22,315 nt of DNA from Candidatus Freyrarchaeum guaymasense (lineage in GTDB: Archaea > Asgardarchaeota > Jordarchaeia > Jordarchaeales > Freyrarchaeaceae), in assembly GCA_030587405.1 (NCBI GenBank), contig JAUQZD010000031.1:1-22315 (forward strand). Reading direction: 5' to 3'. Positions 1 through 6,700 of this stretch are shown here, piece by piece (position 1 is the stretch's first letter; every line of letters begins with the position of its first letter). The translations under genes and the position numbers were made by a program. Under the pieces are notes generated by a model. The model was not told the origin of the DNA and searched no databases. It was given only the letters and a program-made list of their open reading frames with translations.

Positions 1-387
1 CCATCCGAGCGCTCCGAAGGATATCAGCCTTCCTAAACGGCCACGGGCCTCGTAGGCGTGCGCCGCCACTGCTGGAGGATACATTCCAGCGCAGAACCCA
101 GCTAATCCTCTTAGAGCGATAAGGCAGAGAGGGTTAAACGAGAATGCATGGAGGGGGAATATGAAAACTGCTATGGCAAGGCCAACTTTAAGAAGCCTTC
201 CTCTTCCGAAAACGTCTGCAGCCCACCCGAAGACGTAAGATGAGAAAAGGAGGGCTAAACCGTACGTGGCACCTATTAATCCTAGATCAAAGTCTGATGC
301 TCCAAGACCCTTAGCAAAAAGAGGGGTTACCACTATTGACGCTGAAACAGCACAGTCGGCGAAGAATAGCAATACGCTGTCCTTCAT
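1..387 (-). CDS. MFS transporter, N-terminal 129 residues (cut by window edge)
   Basis: The reverse strand from an ATG at 387 stays open to base 1, so only the N-terminal 129 residues are present. The translation has four or five hydrophobic helices, beginning MKDSVLLFFADCAVSASIVV. After the second helix comes GWAADVFGRGR, which fits the cytoplasmic loop signature of the major facilitator superfamily (GxxxDxxGRR type). A later segment (RGLAGFCAGMYPPAVAA) looks like helix 4. The protein is therefore a secondary transporter of the cytoplasmic membrane. The substrate cannot be told from this part. No clear Shine-Dalgarno or TATA box lies directly before the start. Confidence 0.8.
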   Translation of the reverse strand, partial: MKDSVLLFFADCAVSASIVVTPLFAKGLGASDFDLGLIGATYGLALLFSSYVFGWAADVFGRGRLLKVGLAIAVFIFPLHAFSFNPLCLIALRGLAGFCAGMYPPAVAAHAYEARGRLGRLISFGALGW

Positions 388-953
388 CTAATTCGCCACC
401 CGTCAAACTCCACCCATCATTAACAGGTGAAAGAGAAGCTTCTCCTACGAAAAAGTGTTACTCCTAATCGTCGTAGTAAGATGGAGATAAGAGTGTTTTA
501 GTATCTTATTCTCACCCAGCAAGTCTACAATTACATTTTAAATAATTTTAAATCCCCTTAGTTAAAGGCCTCATTCCGTTAGGGTGCCCGTTAATGGACA
601 CCAGCAACACGTCGGCAGAGAGGTGAGCTAAATTTAACGTGTTACATCCCTCCAGCATACTCTAATACCCTTTGGCCTTTAGGTTTTTACATCCAGCAAA
701 AGTAGTAGGTACATCACAGTTACCTAGAGATCTTCTTCCACTCCCTTGAGAGATGTCTCGCAGTTAATCTCTCTTTTAACAATCGGATGTATCAATTATA
801 GGGAAACATTGCAGTGAATGTAGTGTTTATTAAATGACGGTTTTCAGCTTTTCAAGCGTTCATGGTTGATCTGCTTTCCCTGAAATAATTTATCAGAAAG
901 GATATCTAAGGTGGGCTTTAACTTAGGATATACACAGCCTTTAGGTTCTGGAC
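388..953. other. Intergenic region, no gene seen
   Basis: About 570 nt between the divergent MFS gene and the gene at 954. I find no open frame with coding character, no tRNA-like fold and no long repeat. There are AT-rich stretches that could hold TATA boxes: 531-556, 823-835 (TTTATTAAA) and 882-893 (AATAATTTAT). A weak imperfect hairpin (GGTGCCC/GGACACC, one mismatch) lies at 583-602. Promoters for both flanking genes must be here, but none can be placed with confidence. Confidence 0.5.
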
Positions 954-1628
954 GTGGATAAGATGATGTTGAAGATTTCTGGTCCAAATCTTTCCCCTGA
1001 CTCTGAAATATGCAGGATAGTGAAGTCATACGGGTTTAAGATACGACATTACAGGTTGGGTGACAAGGAGAACGCATTTTACTTTGAAACACCACCATAC
1101 TTGATTGACGTAGTTGTAGCTGGAAGCAGGGATGTTGTACCGTATAAGAGTTTTTTCGAGGAGGTGTTAGAAGCTTTAGAAAAGGAGCGAAACGTTACAG
1201 TTTTCTTCGTCCAAGACGAGGAGGCTGAAAAGGAAACAGCGGTAGTAGAATACGGCGACGAGGAGATAAGGTTCTCCCTAGAACTTCCAAACGGAACGAT
1301 TTATGATGGACCGGTCACTATACCAATAAGGCTCTCCCTGAAAAATAACACGAGTGAAACCGTTAACATAGTGGTGAAAAAGAATACACCATTTAAGGTT
1401 AGAGTAACAGACCTTAACGATGAAGACCTGCTCCTTATAGAAGGAGACGACACAGAGGAGGAAGACGTGTTTAAAGTGGATCCCGGGATGGAGATAACCG
1501 AAGAGTTCACGTTAAACATAGAAGACTTTAAAGGAAACATTCTTCTAAGAGGGGAAACGCAGTTCTTTAAGTACAAAGAAGGTTTAACAATGTTCCAGAC
1601 CGAGCCTATAAAGCTAACAATTAAGTAG
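954..1628 (+). CDS. Hypothetical acidic protein with C-terminal Ig-like (BsuPI-like) beta sandwich
   Basis: A 224-aa soluble protein with no signal peptide or membrane helix. It starts at GTG 954, with in-frame ATGs at 963 and 966 as good alternatives. Residues 1-85 look alpha/beta. Residues 100-224 are all-beta and very acidic. Their order of features (a segment IPIRLSLKNNTSETVNI, then a strand like FKVRVTD, then DPGMEITEEFTLNI) resembles the Ig-like fold of the BsuPI intracellular proteinase-inhibitor family, where an extracellular-type beta sandwich has an N-x-[ST] rich strand followed by a PGE-type turn. This is a fold-level guess from pattern only; no catalytic residues are visible. It is convergent with the next gene and has no operon partner, so context gives no function. 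Confidence 0.7.
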   Translation: MDKMMLKISGPNLSPDSEICRIVKSYGFKIRHYRLGDKENAFYFETPPYLIDVVVAGSRDVVPYKSFFEEVLEALEKERNVTVFFVQDEEAEKETAVVEYGDEEIRFSLELPNGTIYDGPVTIPIRLSLKNNTSETVNIVVKKNTPFKVRVTDLNDEDLLLIEGDDTEEEDVFKVDPGMEITEEFTLNIEDFKGNILLRGETQFFKYKEGLTMFQTEPIKLTIK

Positions 1629-1691
1629 ATGGCTGAGAGAGCAGGGGAAAAGAGCTAGTGGAGCTGGCAAGAGGAGGCACTCCACAGGCAC

Positions 1692-2108
1692 TTAAAGATG
1701 GTATTGGCTGCTTTGAGAGATAACGGTGGATGCTACCTTTTCCTTAAACGTTAAGGCGTATTTTATGAGGGCTTTAGCGTCGTTCCTTTTAATTGCGTTG
1801 AGAACTGTAAGTGCATCCACCCTACGGAAGCCATATACTCTAGCTAGGGTTCCTATTATCGTGATTATGTTAACTGCAGCGGAGCACTCAAATCCCCCCA
1901 ACACCTTAACAAGGCAATTATATGATTCCTTCGGCTTTTCCAGGAAATGTAATACAACCTCGTCTAGCGTTTCAACGTTAAGCTCCATCTTTAGAAGCTT
2001 AAGAGTATATTTAAAACCGCATATTTTTGGTTGAAAAAACCGTGAAGATTCCTTTATTTTATCTGCGATAATTTTTGCATACTCTAATGTTTCCACATAA
2101 TCCCCCAT
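1692..2108 (-). CDS. Hypothetical small helical protein
   Basis: A protein of 138 residues from ATG 2108 (139 from the adjacent GTG 2111). It is predicted to be mostly helical, with lysine and glutamate spread through amphipathic segments, and has cysteines at three places (in KICGF, YNCLV and FECSA). I do not recognise a family. A strong TATA-like box on the same strand at 2135-2147 is centred about 35 nt before the ATG, so the transcript probably starts within a few bases of the start codon and is nearly leaderless; no Shine-Dalgarno is seen. That promoter favours this strand over the overlapping plus-strand frame. It is convergent with the gene at 954 with 63 nt between. Confidence 0.55.
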   Translation of the reverse strand: MGDYVETLEYAKIIADKIKESSRFFQPKICGFKYTLKLLKMELNVETLDEVVLHFLEKPKESYNCLVKVLGGFECSAAVNIITIIGTLARVYGFRRVDALTVLNAIKRNDAKALIKYALTFKEKVASTVISQSSQYHL

Positions 2109-2134
2109 CACACAGCTAAAAATTAGGTAGAAAA

Positions 2135-2147
2135 TAATATATATAAA
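2135..2147 (-). promoter_or_regulatory. TATA box for the 138-aa hypothetical gene
   Basis: The minus strand reads TTTATATATATTA here. Its centre is about 32-35 nt before the GTG/ATG starts at 2111/2108, which places transcription start within some 5-8 nt of the start codon, typical of near-leaderless archaeal genes. Confidence 0.5.
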
Positions 2148-2392
2148 TTTTCTGAGTAAGTGGTGTAAAAATTTAAGTATCGATTCTGAAAAACGGCAAT
2201 AAAAAATAAAAAATGTAAAAAAATTGGATTGAAAGGTGAAAATTAAAGGAGAAATGGAAGTATGTTGAAAAAATTAATAATTTTAAGTCGAGAGAGGGTG
2301 CTTAGGCGGTCTAGGGCTTTTCAGGGGGAATTCAAAAGACGAATAAATGGTTTAATAAGTTGTTTATGATGGAATTTTTCTAAACGTTCGGG

Positions 2393-2821
2393 GTGTTGAA
2401 GGTGGTTGTTGTATCTAAGCGTGTGAGGTTTTCGACGAATGGGGAAGTTCACATGGTTGACGTGACACGGTTAGTTCAGAGGGCTGTTGAAGAGTCGGGG
2501 TTGAAAAGCGGCATCGTAACGGTCTTTGTCCCGGGGTCTACGGGGGCAGTAACTACCATAGAGTATGAGCCGGGGCTTCTGAAGGATTTTCCTAGAATAC
2601 TTGAAAGGGTTGCTCCTAAGGGCGAGGAATACGAGCATCATTTGCGGTGGCACGATTGGAATGGGCACAGTCACTGTAGGGCTGCGCTTATAGGTCCAAG
2701 CCTTACGGTTCCGTTTAACGATGGGAGGCTTGAGCTTGGAACATGGCAGCAGATAGTGTTCGTGGAGCTGGACGTTAGACCTAGAAGTAGGGAGCTTATA
2801 CTCCAAATAATTGGGGAGTGA
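2393..2821 (+). CDS. YjbQ/UPF0047 family protein (secondary thiamine-phosphate synthase-like)
   Basis: A 142-aa protein, the usual length for UPF0047/YjbQ. The family hallmark is plain in the C-terminal half: GHSHCRAALIGPS, then LTVPFNDGRLELGTWQQI, then VELDVRPRSRE. The central HHLRWHDWNGHSH holds the conserved histidines and acidic residues of the likely active site. Bacterial members can replace thiamine-phosphate synthase, but the natural role of the family is not firmly settled. The frame opens at GTG 2393, yet GGGGTG at 2390-2395 is a well-spaced Shine-Dalgarno for GTG 2402, giving a 139-aa product that may be the true start. TTTAATAA at 2351-2358 could be the TATA box. The next gene follows after 27 nt, so the two are probably co-transcribed. 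Confidence 0.9.
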   Translation: MLKVVVVSKRVRFSTNGEVHMVDVTRLVQRAVEESGLKSGIVTVFVPGSTGAVTTIEYEPGLLKDFPRILERVAPKGEEYEHHLRWHDWNGHSHCRAALIGPSLTVPFNDGRLELGTWQQIVFVELDVRPRSRELILQIIGE

Positions 2822-2848
2822 GTTTTGAGGGGGGTTAAAGGGTGAAGG

Positions 2849-3730
2849 GTGGATGGGTTAGGCATGAAGGTTAGCCGGAGGGTGCTTGAGCTTCTGGTGG
2901 AACGCATAGACTTAAATGATCTTAAGAGGGTTATGAGCGGTTGGAAAGTTAGCGTGAGGGATGTTAAAAGTAAGAGGGACGCCGTTAAGGTGATGCTTAA
3001 GGCGGGGCTTTCACCTGTAAGGTTGGAGGAGCTTCTAGCCCTTGCAGATTTTGCAGAGAAGCTTCCATTTACCTATTGGAGAATTTACAGGTTTCCCCCT
3101 TTAGAGAGGATTACACCTGGCATTTTAGAAAAGAGGCTTAACAGGATTCTCAGCAGGGTGAAAGAGGAAACATGCTACTTTAGAGTGTTAAGAGTCGAGA
3201 AGGGGTTGCTTTACGTCTTCTATAGGTATAGGAGAGATGATGGATTGGTGAAGGGATGGGTGGGAATTAGGGCGGAGCAGTTCACAGACCATGTGAAGTG
3301 TTTAGTAAAGAGCAATGGTTTACTACTCGTAGAGGAGGCGGGTAGGGCGGAAATGGTGGTTAAAATGATCTCTGACGCCTTAGGCGTAAGCATTGAGCCA
3401 TTAATGATTCCGCCGTTTATACTAAGGGAGCTGGCGGAGGAAGGTAAAGTTAAGAGGGCAGTTGTTCTTCTTGACGGGCAAATAACAGGAGTTAAAGGCT
3501 TGAGTAGAGTCGTCCTTGAAGGAGACGACATCCTTAAAGGCGTGGAAAAGCTTAGGTCGCGGCAGGAGCTGAACTTCTGGGCTGCAGGACCATTGTTGGA
3601 AATAGAAACGGATGAGTTTAATGTTTCATCTGAAGGACGAATAAGCTTAAGGAAAGCAGACGGGACGGCGGCGATGAAGCAACTCTTACAGTTAGCAGAA
3701 AAATTAGCAGAGAAAACCTGTAAACCTTAA
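2849..3730 (+). CDS. Conserved-looking protein of unknown function, 293 aa
   Basis: A soluble alpha/beta protein that I do not recognise. The N-terminal ~75 residues are helical and basic (LLVERIDLNDLKRVM, later LEELLALADFAEKLPF). The middle (105-170) is beta-rich with an aromatic cluster (CYFRVLRVEKGLLYVFYRYR). The C-terminal half has a ferredoxin-like alternation of strands and helices and ends in an amphipathic helix. No nucleotide-binding or metal motif is visible. GTG 2849 is taken as the start; ATG 2864 is an equally good choice. It lies 27 nt after the YjbQ-family gene on the same strand, so an operon is likely, but that does not reveal the role. Confidence 0.75.
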   Translation: MDGLGMKVSRRVLELLVERIDLNDLKRVMSGWKVSVRDVKSKRDAVKVMLKAGLSPVRLEELLALADFAEKLPFTYWRIYRFPPLERITPGILEKRLNRILSRVKEETCYFRVLRVEKGLLYVFYRYRRDDGLVKGWVGIRAEQFTDHVKCLVKSNGLLLVEEAGRAEMVVKMISDALGVSIEPLMIPPFILRELAEEGKVKRAVVLLDGQITGVKGLSRVVLEGDDILKGVEKLRSRQELNFWAAGPLLEIETDEFNVSSEGRISLRKADGTAAMKQLLQLAEKLAEKTCKP

Positions 3731-3756
3731 AAGAAATTGAGGCTTGCAACTTTAAC

Positions 3757-3776
3757 GGAAATTTAAGGAAATTTAA
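3757..3776 (+). repeat. Tandem 10-bp direct repeat in the gap before the KaiC cluster
   Basis: GGAAATTTAA occurs twice with no spacer (3757-3766 and 3767-3776). A 10-bp period matches one DNA turn, so both copies would present the same face to a bound protein. It sits 26 nt after the stop of the 293-aa gene and about 200 nt before the first KaiC gene. Confidence 0.45.
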
Positions 3777-3972
3777 ACCGTGTTTAGAATTCTACATTCA
3801 AAGTTTTGTAATCGAAGGACTATTAAGTATCTGTTTTACAAAGTCCTACTACTTGGCTTAGTGTAGCAGATATTTTTAATTTAGTGTTTAACTGATGTTT
3901 GAAAAATGTTTAAAAAACGTTGAAGAAGAATGTAATGATGAATAATGGATAATGAGCGTTGTATGAGGATGA

Positions 3973-5325
3973 GTGGCGGTGTTGGAGCGTGTTAGGACTG
4001 GTGTTGTTGGTTTTGATGAGATAACTGGTGGAGGGTTTGCTAAGAACAGTGTCGTCTTGTTGGCAGGAAATCCGGGTTCGGGGAAGACTACCTTTGGGGC
4101 CGAGTTTATCCTCAACGGTATCAGGTTTGGTGAGCCGGGCGTGTACGTGAGCTTCATCGAGCTTAAAGACGAGTTTTTAAGGAACATGAGGAATATAGGG
4201 TTGAACTTTGATGGGCTGGAAGAGGCGGGAATGTTCAGGTTTATTGAAGGGTTGAACCTGAGGAGTGAGAAGGCTATTGAGGCTGTTATATCGCAGGTTT
4301 TGGACGCTGTGACCCGGATCAAGGCGAGGAGGATAGTTTTTGATTCAATAACGGCTATTACTAGCATTCTCGGTCGAAGAGAGATCAGGGGGTTTCTCCA
4401 CTCTGTTCTCACGAGGATCATAAAGGTTAACGATTTAACCGCTCTGCTTATTGCAGAGGTGCCATTCGGAGCCGAGCAGGTTGGATGGGGTGTTGAAGAG
4501 TTCATTGTCGATGCCGTCATTATGTTGAAGGTTATACCTACGGAGACGGGGCTGATTAAGAGGGTTCTGAGGATCGAGAAGATGAGGGGGGTGAACGTTG
4601 AGCATGCAAGCTACGAGTTTATCATATCTAAGGGAGGAATTAGAGTTTACGTCCCACCAGACCTATCTATGGTGGGTGCGGTAGAGGATGAAAGGTTGAA
4701 GACTGGGGTGGGTGAGCTCGATAAGATGCTTAATGGAGGGTTGAAGAGGGGATCCGTAACCCTAGTAGCTGGGCCTAGCGGCACAGGTAAAAGTTTACTG
4801 GCAATGCAGTTCTGCATTTCTGGAGCTAGCAGAGGCGAGAAGGCGGTTTTCCTCAGCTATGAGGAGCCAGCATGCCAGGTTGAGTCGCTTATCAGGGAGT
4901 TTAAGAGGGGTGTTGAAGGGGAGGTGCATGTTATATCTGTCTCTCCGAGGAGGATGACGCCGGGCGCCCACTTTGACATGTTCAGGCGGTTGTTCGATGA
5001 GGAAAAACCTAGCAGGCTAGTGGTGGATGGCTTAACAACCTTGGAGAAGGCTTACTCTGAAGCAGAGTTTTTCGAGATGATTAGAGGGTTAACGATTCTT
5101 TCCAAAGCTAACAAAACCACCACCATGCTAACTATTGCAAAGGACATTGTTAAAGAGGAGGTGCCCATTGCCACAATAGTAGATAACATCATAGCATTGT
5201 GGTTCGAGGTGGAGGAGAACACCGTGAAGAGGAAAATCACGGTTCTCAAGGAGAGAAGGTCTCCTCATGGCGTAGAAATTAAAGAGCTCAACTTTGAAGA
5301 CGGGAGGATATGGGTTTATGGCTGA
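3973..5325 (+). CDS. KaiC-like ATPase with two RecA/KaiC domains
   Basis: A 450-aa protein made of two KaiC-type RecA-fold ATPase domains. Domain 1 (about 5-230) has Walker A GNPGSGKT (32-39) and Walker B RIVFDS (120-125). Domain 2 (about 240-450) has Walker A GPSGTGKS (267-274), Walker B RLVVDG (348-353) and both catalytic glutamates (E297, E298). In domain 1 the first catalytic glutamate is replaced (SFIELK: I62, E63). Such proteins form ATP-driven hexamers and are proposed signalling hubs in archaea; they are not by themselves evidence of a circadian clock. The frame opens at GTG 3973, but GAGG at 3966-3969 suits GTG 3979 better, giving MLERVRTG, the usual family N-terminus. The next gene overlaps its stop. 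Confidence 0.93.
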   Translation: MAVLERVRTGVVGFDEITGGGFAKNSVVLLAGNPGSGKTTFGAEFILNGIRFGEPGVYVSFIELKDEFLRNMRNIGLNFDGLEEAGMFRFIEGLNLRSEKAIEAVISQVLDAVTRIKARRIVFDSITAITSILGRREIRGFLHSVLTRIIKVNDLTALLIAEVPFGAEQVGWGVEEFIVDAVIMLKVIPTETGLIKRVLRIEKMRGVNVEHASYEFIISKGGIRVYVPPDLSMVGAVEDERLKTGVGELDKMLNGGLKRGSVTLVAGPSGTGKSLLAMQFCISGASRGEKAVFLSYEEPACQVESLIREFKRGVEGEVHVISVSPRRMTPGAHFDMFRRLFDEEKPSRLVVDGLTTLEKAYSEAEFFEMIRGLTILSKANKTTTMLTIAKDIVKEEVPIATIVDNIIALWFEVEENTVKRKITVLKERRSPHGVEIKELNFEDGRIWVYG

Positions 5326-5686
5326 GGAGGAAAAAAAGCTAGCTAGAGTTGTCAAGAACGTGTTTAAAGAGGTTGCTTGCTCTCACATCAGCCCATTCTT
5401 CTACTCGCTCATAACCTTGCACTTGAAGAAAAGATTGGCAGACGACCCATACGAGGTTGCTTTACGTAAGCCAGCGTCATTCTACTCTGAGCTGGAAAAA
5501 ACTCTTTCAGGAGGAGTTGAGGTATTCATTTACATGCTAGCCATGAAGCTCGTTGAGGAATACAACGTGGACGTATCACCCCGTGAGCTGTTAACACTTC
5601 TAAGGGAAGAAAGCGAAGAAGCCAAGCAGAAACTTAAAGAAATATGGGTAAAGGCCGCATCGGAAGCGGAGAAGAAACTTTACTAA
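5318..5686 (+). CDS. Small helical protein coupled to the KaiC ATPase
   Basis: A cytoplasmic, all-helical protein of 122 residues from ATG 5318. Its start lies inside the last codons of the upstream KaiC gene (8-nt overlap), and GGGAGG at 5302-5307 gives a well-placed ribosome site, so translation is probably coupled and the products probably act together. The body has a segment DPYEVALRKPASFYSELEK followed by a helix with GGVEVFIYMLAMKLVEEY, then a charged C-terminal helix that may form a coiled coil. The middle part vaguely recalls the helical NitrOD5-type domain of archaea (a dP-x-x-F-x-x-L pattern followed by a G-x-x-x-h-x-x-x-I helix), but this is only a resemblance. A role as an adaptor or regulator of the KaiC protein is inference. 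Confidence 0.75.
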   Translation: MAEEEKKLARVVKNVFKEVACSHISPFFYSLITLHLKKRLADDPYEVALRKPASFYSELEKTLSGGVEVFIYMLAMKLVEEYNVDVSPRELLTLLREESEEAKQKLKEIWVKAASEAEKKLY

Positions 5687-5758
5687 CCTTCATGCGAGTA
5701 GGCAATGTTTCCACCGAATTTCCCATTAGATTTTCCTAAAGGAGGGAGAATAATTACG

Positions 5759-5779
5759 TTTGTTAACGGGTGTAACGAA
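5759..5779. promoter_or_regulatory. Imperfect palindrome upstream of the single-domain KaiC gene
   Basis: TTTGTTA and TAACGAA (one T-G mismatch) are separated by 7 nt. The element directly precedes an AT-rich TATA-like stretch (ACATTTTATTA, 5780-5790) whose position would place transcription start near 5812, some 55 nt before the KaiC start. An operator overlapping or adjoining the promoter is possible, though 7-bp half sites occur by chance. Confidence 0.3.
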
Positions 5780-5867
5780 ACATTTTATTAGTTTTTCAAA
5801 AAGGAATTAATAGTGTTAAAGGGGTTAATAGGAATGGGAAGCATGTGCTTTGAAGGCTGTAGGGGGG

Positions 5868-6593
5868 ATGCGGCGCTTGGAGAGAGTGAAGACAGGGATT
5901 GAAAGGTTTGACGAGATTATTGGTGGAGGATTCCCGAAGGGGGCAACGGTGCTCGTTACTGGTGGTACTGGCACAGGGAAAACCACGTTTGCAATACAGT
6001 TCTTGGTAGAGGGCCTTAAGAACGGGGAAAATGGCTTATTGATTACTTGCGAGGAGGAGCCCGATAGGCTTTACAGGGAAATGGAGCAGTTTGGCTGGGA
6101 TCTTAAGAAGTTCGAGGAGGAGGGGAAGCTGGTAGTTATAGACGTCGCTAGTACGAAGGCGGGTATGCCAACTAGCACGAAGTATAGGGAGTTTCAGCCC
6201 CGTGTAGCCAACATAGACATGGACTTGGTTATGCTTATGGGTAAGGCAATAAGGGAGAAGAACGTGAGAAGAGTTGTTGTGGACTCTGTGCCGGCGCTAG
6301 CTTTAAGAGTTAAAGGGGCGGAAGTACTGAGGGAGCTACTCTTTAGGATATACTCAATACTGGAGAGGTTCGAATGCACCAGTGTTGTAATAACGGAGAT
6401 AGCGGGGGGTGGAGGAGCGCTTAGTAGGTATGGAGTGGAGGAGTTTCTCTCTAGTGGAGTCATAAAATTATCAATGGAGAAAGAAGAGGGGAAATGGGTT
6501 AGAAAAATACAAGTGGTTAAAATGAGAGGAACCAAGCATGACCTCAATGAGCACGTATTCAAAATAACTGAAAAAGGAATAGAAGTTGAGTAG
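5868..6593 (+). CDS. Single-domain KaiC-like ATPase
   Basis: About 241 residues carrying one complete KaiC/RecA domain. Visible motifs, numbered from ATG 5868: Walker A GGTGTGKTT (32-40), tandem catalytic glutamates in ITCEEEPDRL (62-64), Walker B RVVVDSVPAL (D139), and the KaiC-type KMRGTKHD near 218-225. All catalytic residues look intact, so it should be an active ATPase, unlike parts of its two double-domain neighbours. It also lacks their second domain and their TPG signature and belongs to a different KaiC subgroup. The start is uncertain: ATG 5868 has AGGGGGG directly against it, while TTG 5877 lies 9 nt after that Shine-Dalgarno and gives the family-typical MERVKTG start. It has its own promoter region (gap 5687-5849). 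Confidence 0.92.
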   Translation: MRRLERVKTGIERFDEIIGGGFPKGATVLVTGGTGTGKTTFAIQFLVEGLKNGENGLLITCEEEPDRLYREMEQFGWDLKKFEEEGKLVVIDVASTKAGMPTSTKYREFQPRVANIDMDLVMLMGKAIREKNVRRVVVDSVPALALRVKGAEVLRELLFRIYSILERFECTSVVITEIAGGGGALSRYGVEEFLSSGVIKLSMEKEEGKWVRKIQVVKMRGTKHDLNEHVFKITEKGIEVE

Positions 6594-6700
6594 AAAGGTG
6601 TAAAATGTCATGATGGAAATTAATGCTGAAGAAAGAGACAAAGGAGAAAGAAGGAGTGATAACCCTCATCGCAAAATAAGTTGTAGCTGGTGAGGTGAGA

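Noticed and set aside
583..602. Imperfect hairpin GGTGCCC/GGACACC
   Set aside because: Short and mismatched; no RNA context.
844..1029. 61-residue minus-strand frame
   Set aside because: Overlaps the start of the better 954 gene and has low-complexity composition; no ribosome site.
1726..2034. Plus-strand frame of 102 aa opposite the hypothetical gene
   Set aside because: Serine/leucine-rich shadow; the minus-strand gene has a TATA box at the expected distance.
6610..6693. Short frame ATG ATG GAA ... TGA (28 codons incl. stop) before the second double KaiC gene
   Set aside because: Strongly hydrophilic (rich in E, R, K), no clear ribosome site, and ends exactly at the next gene's start region; probably chance.
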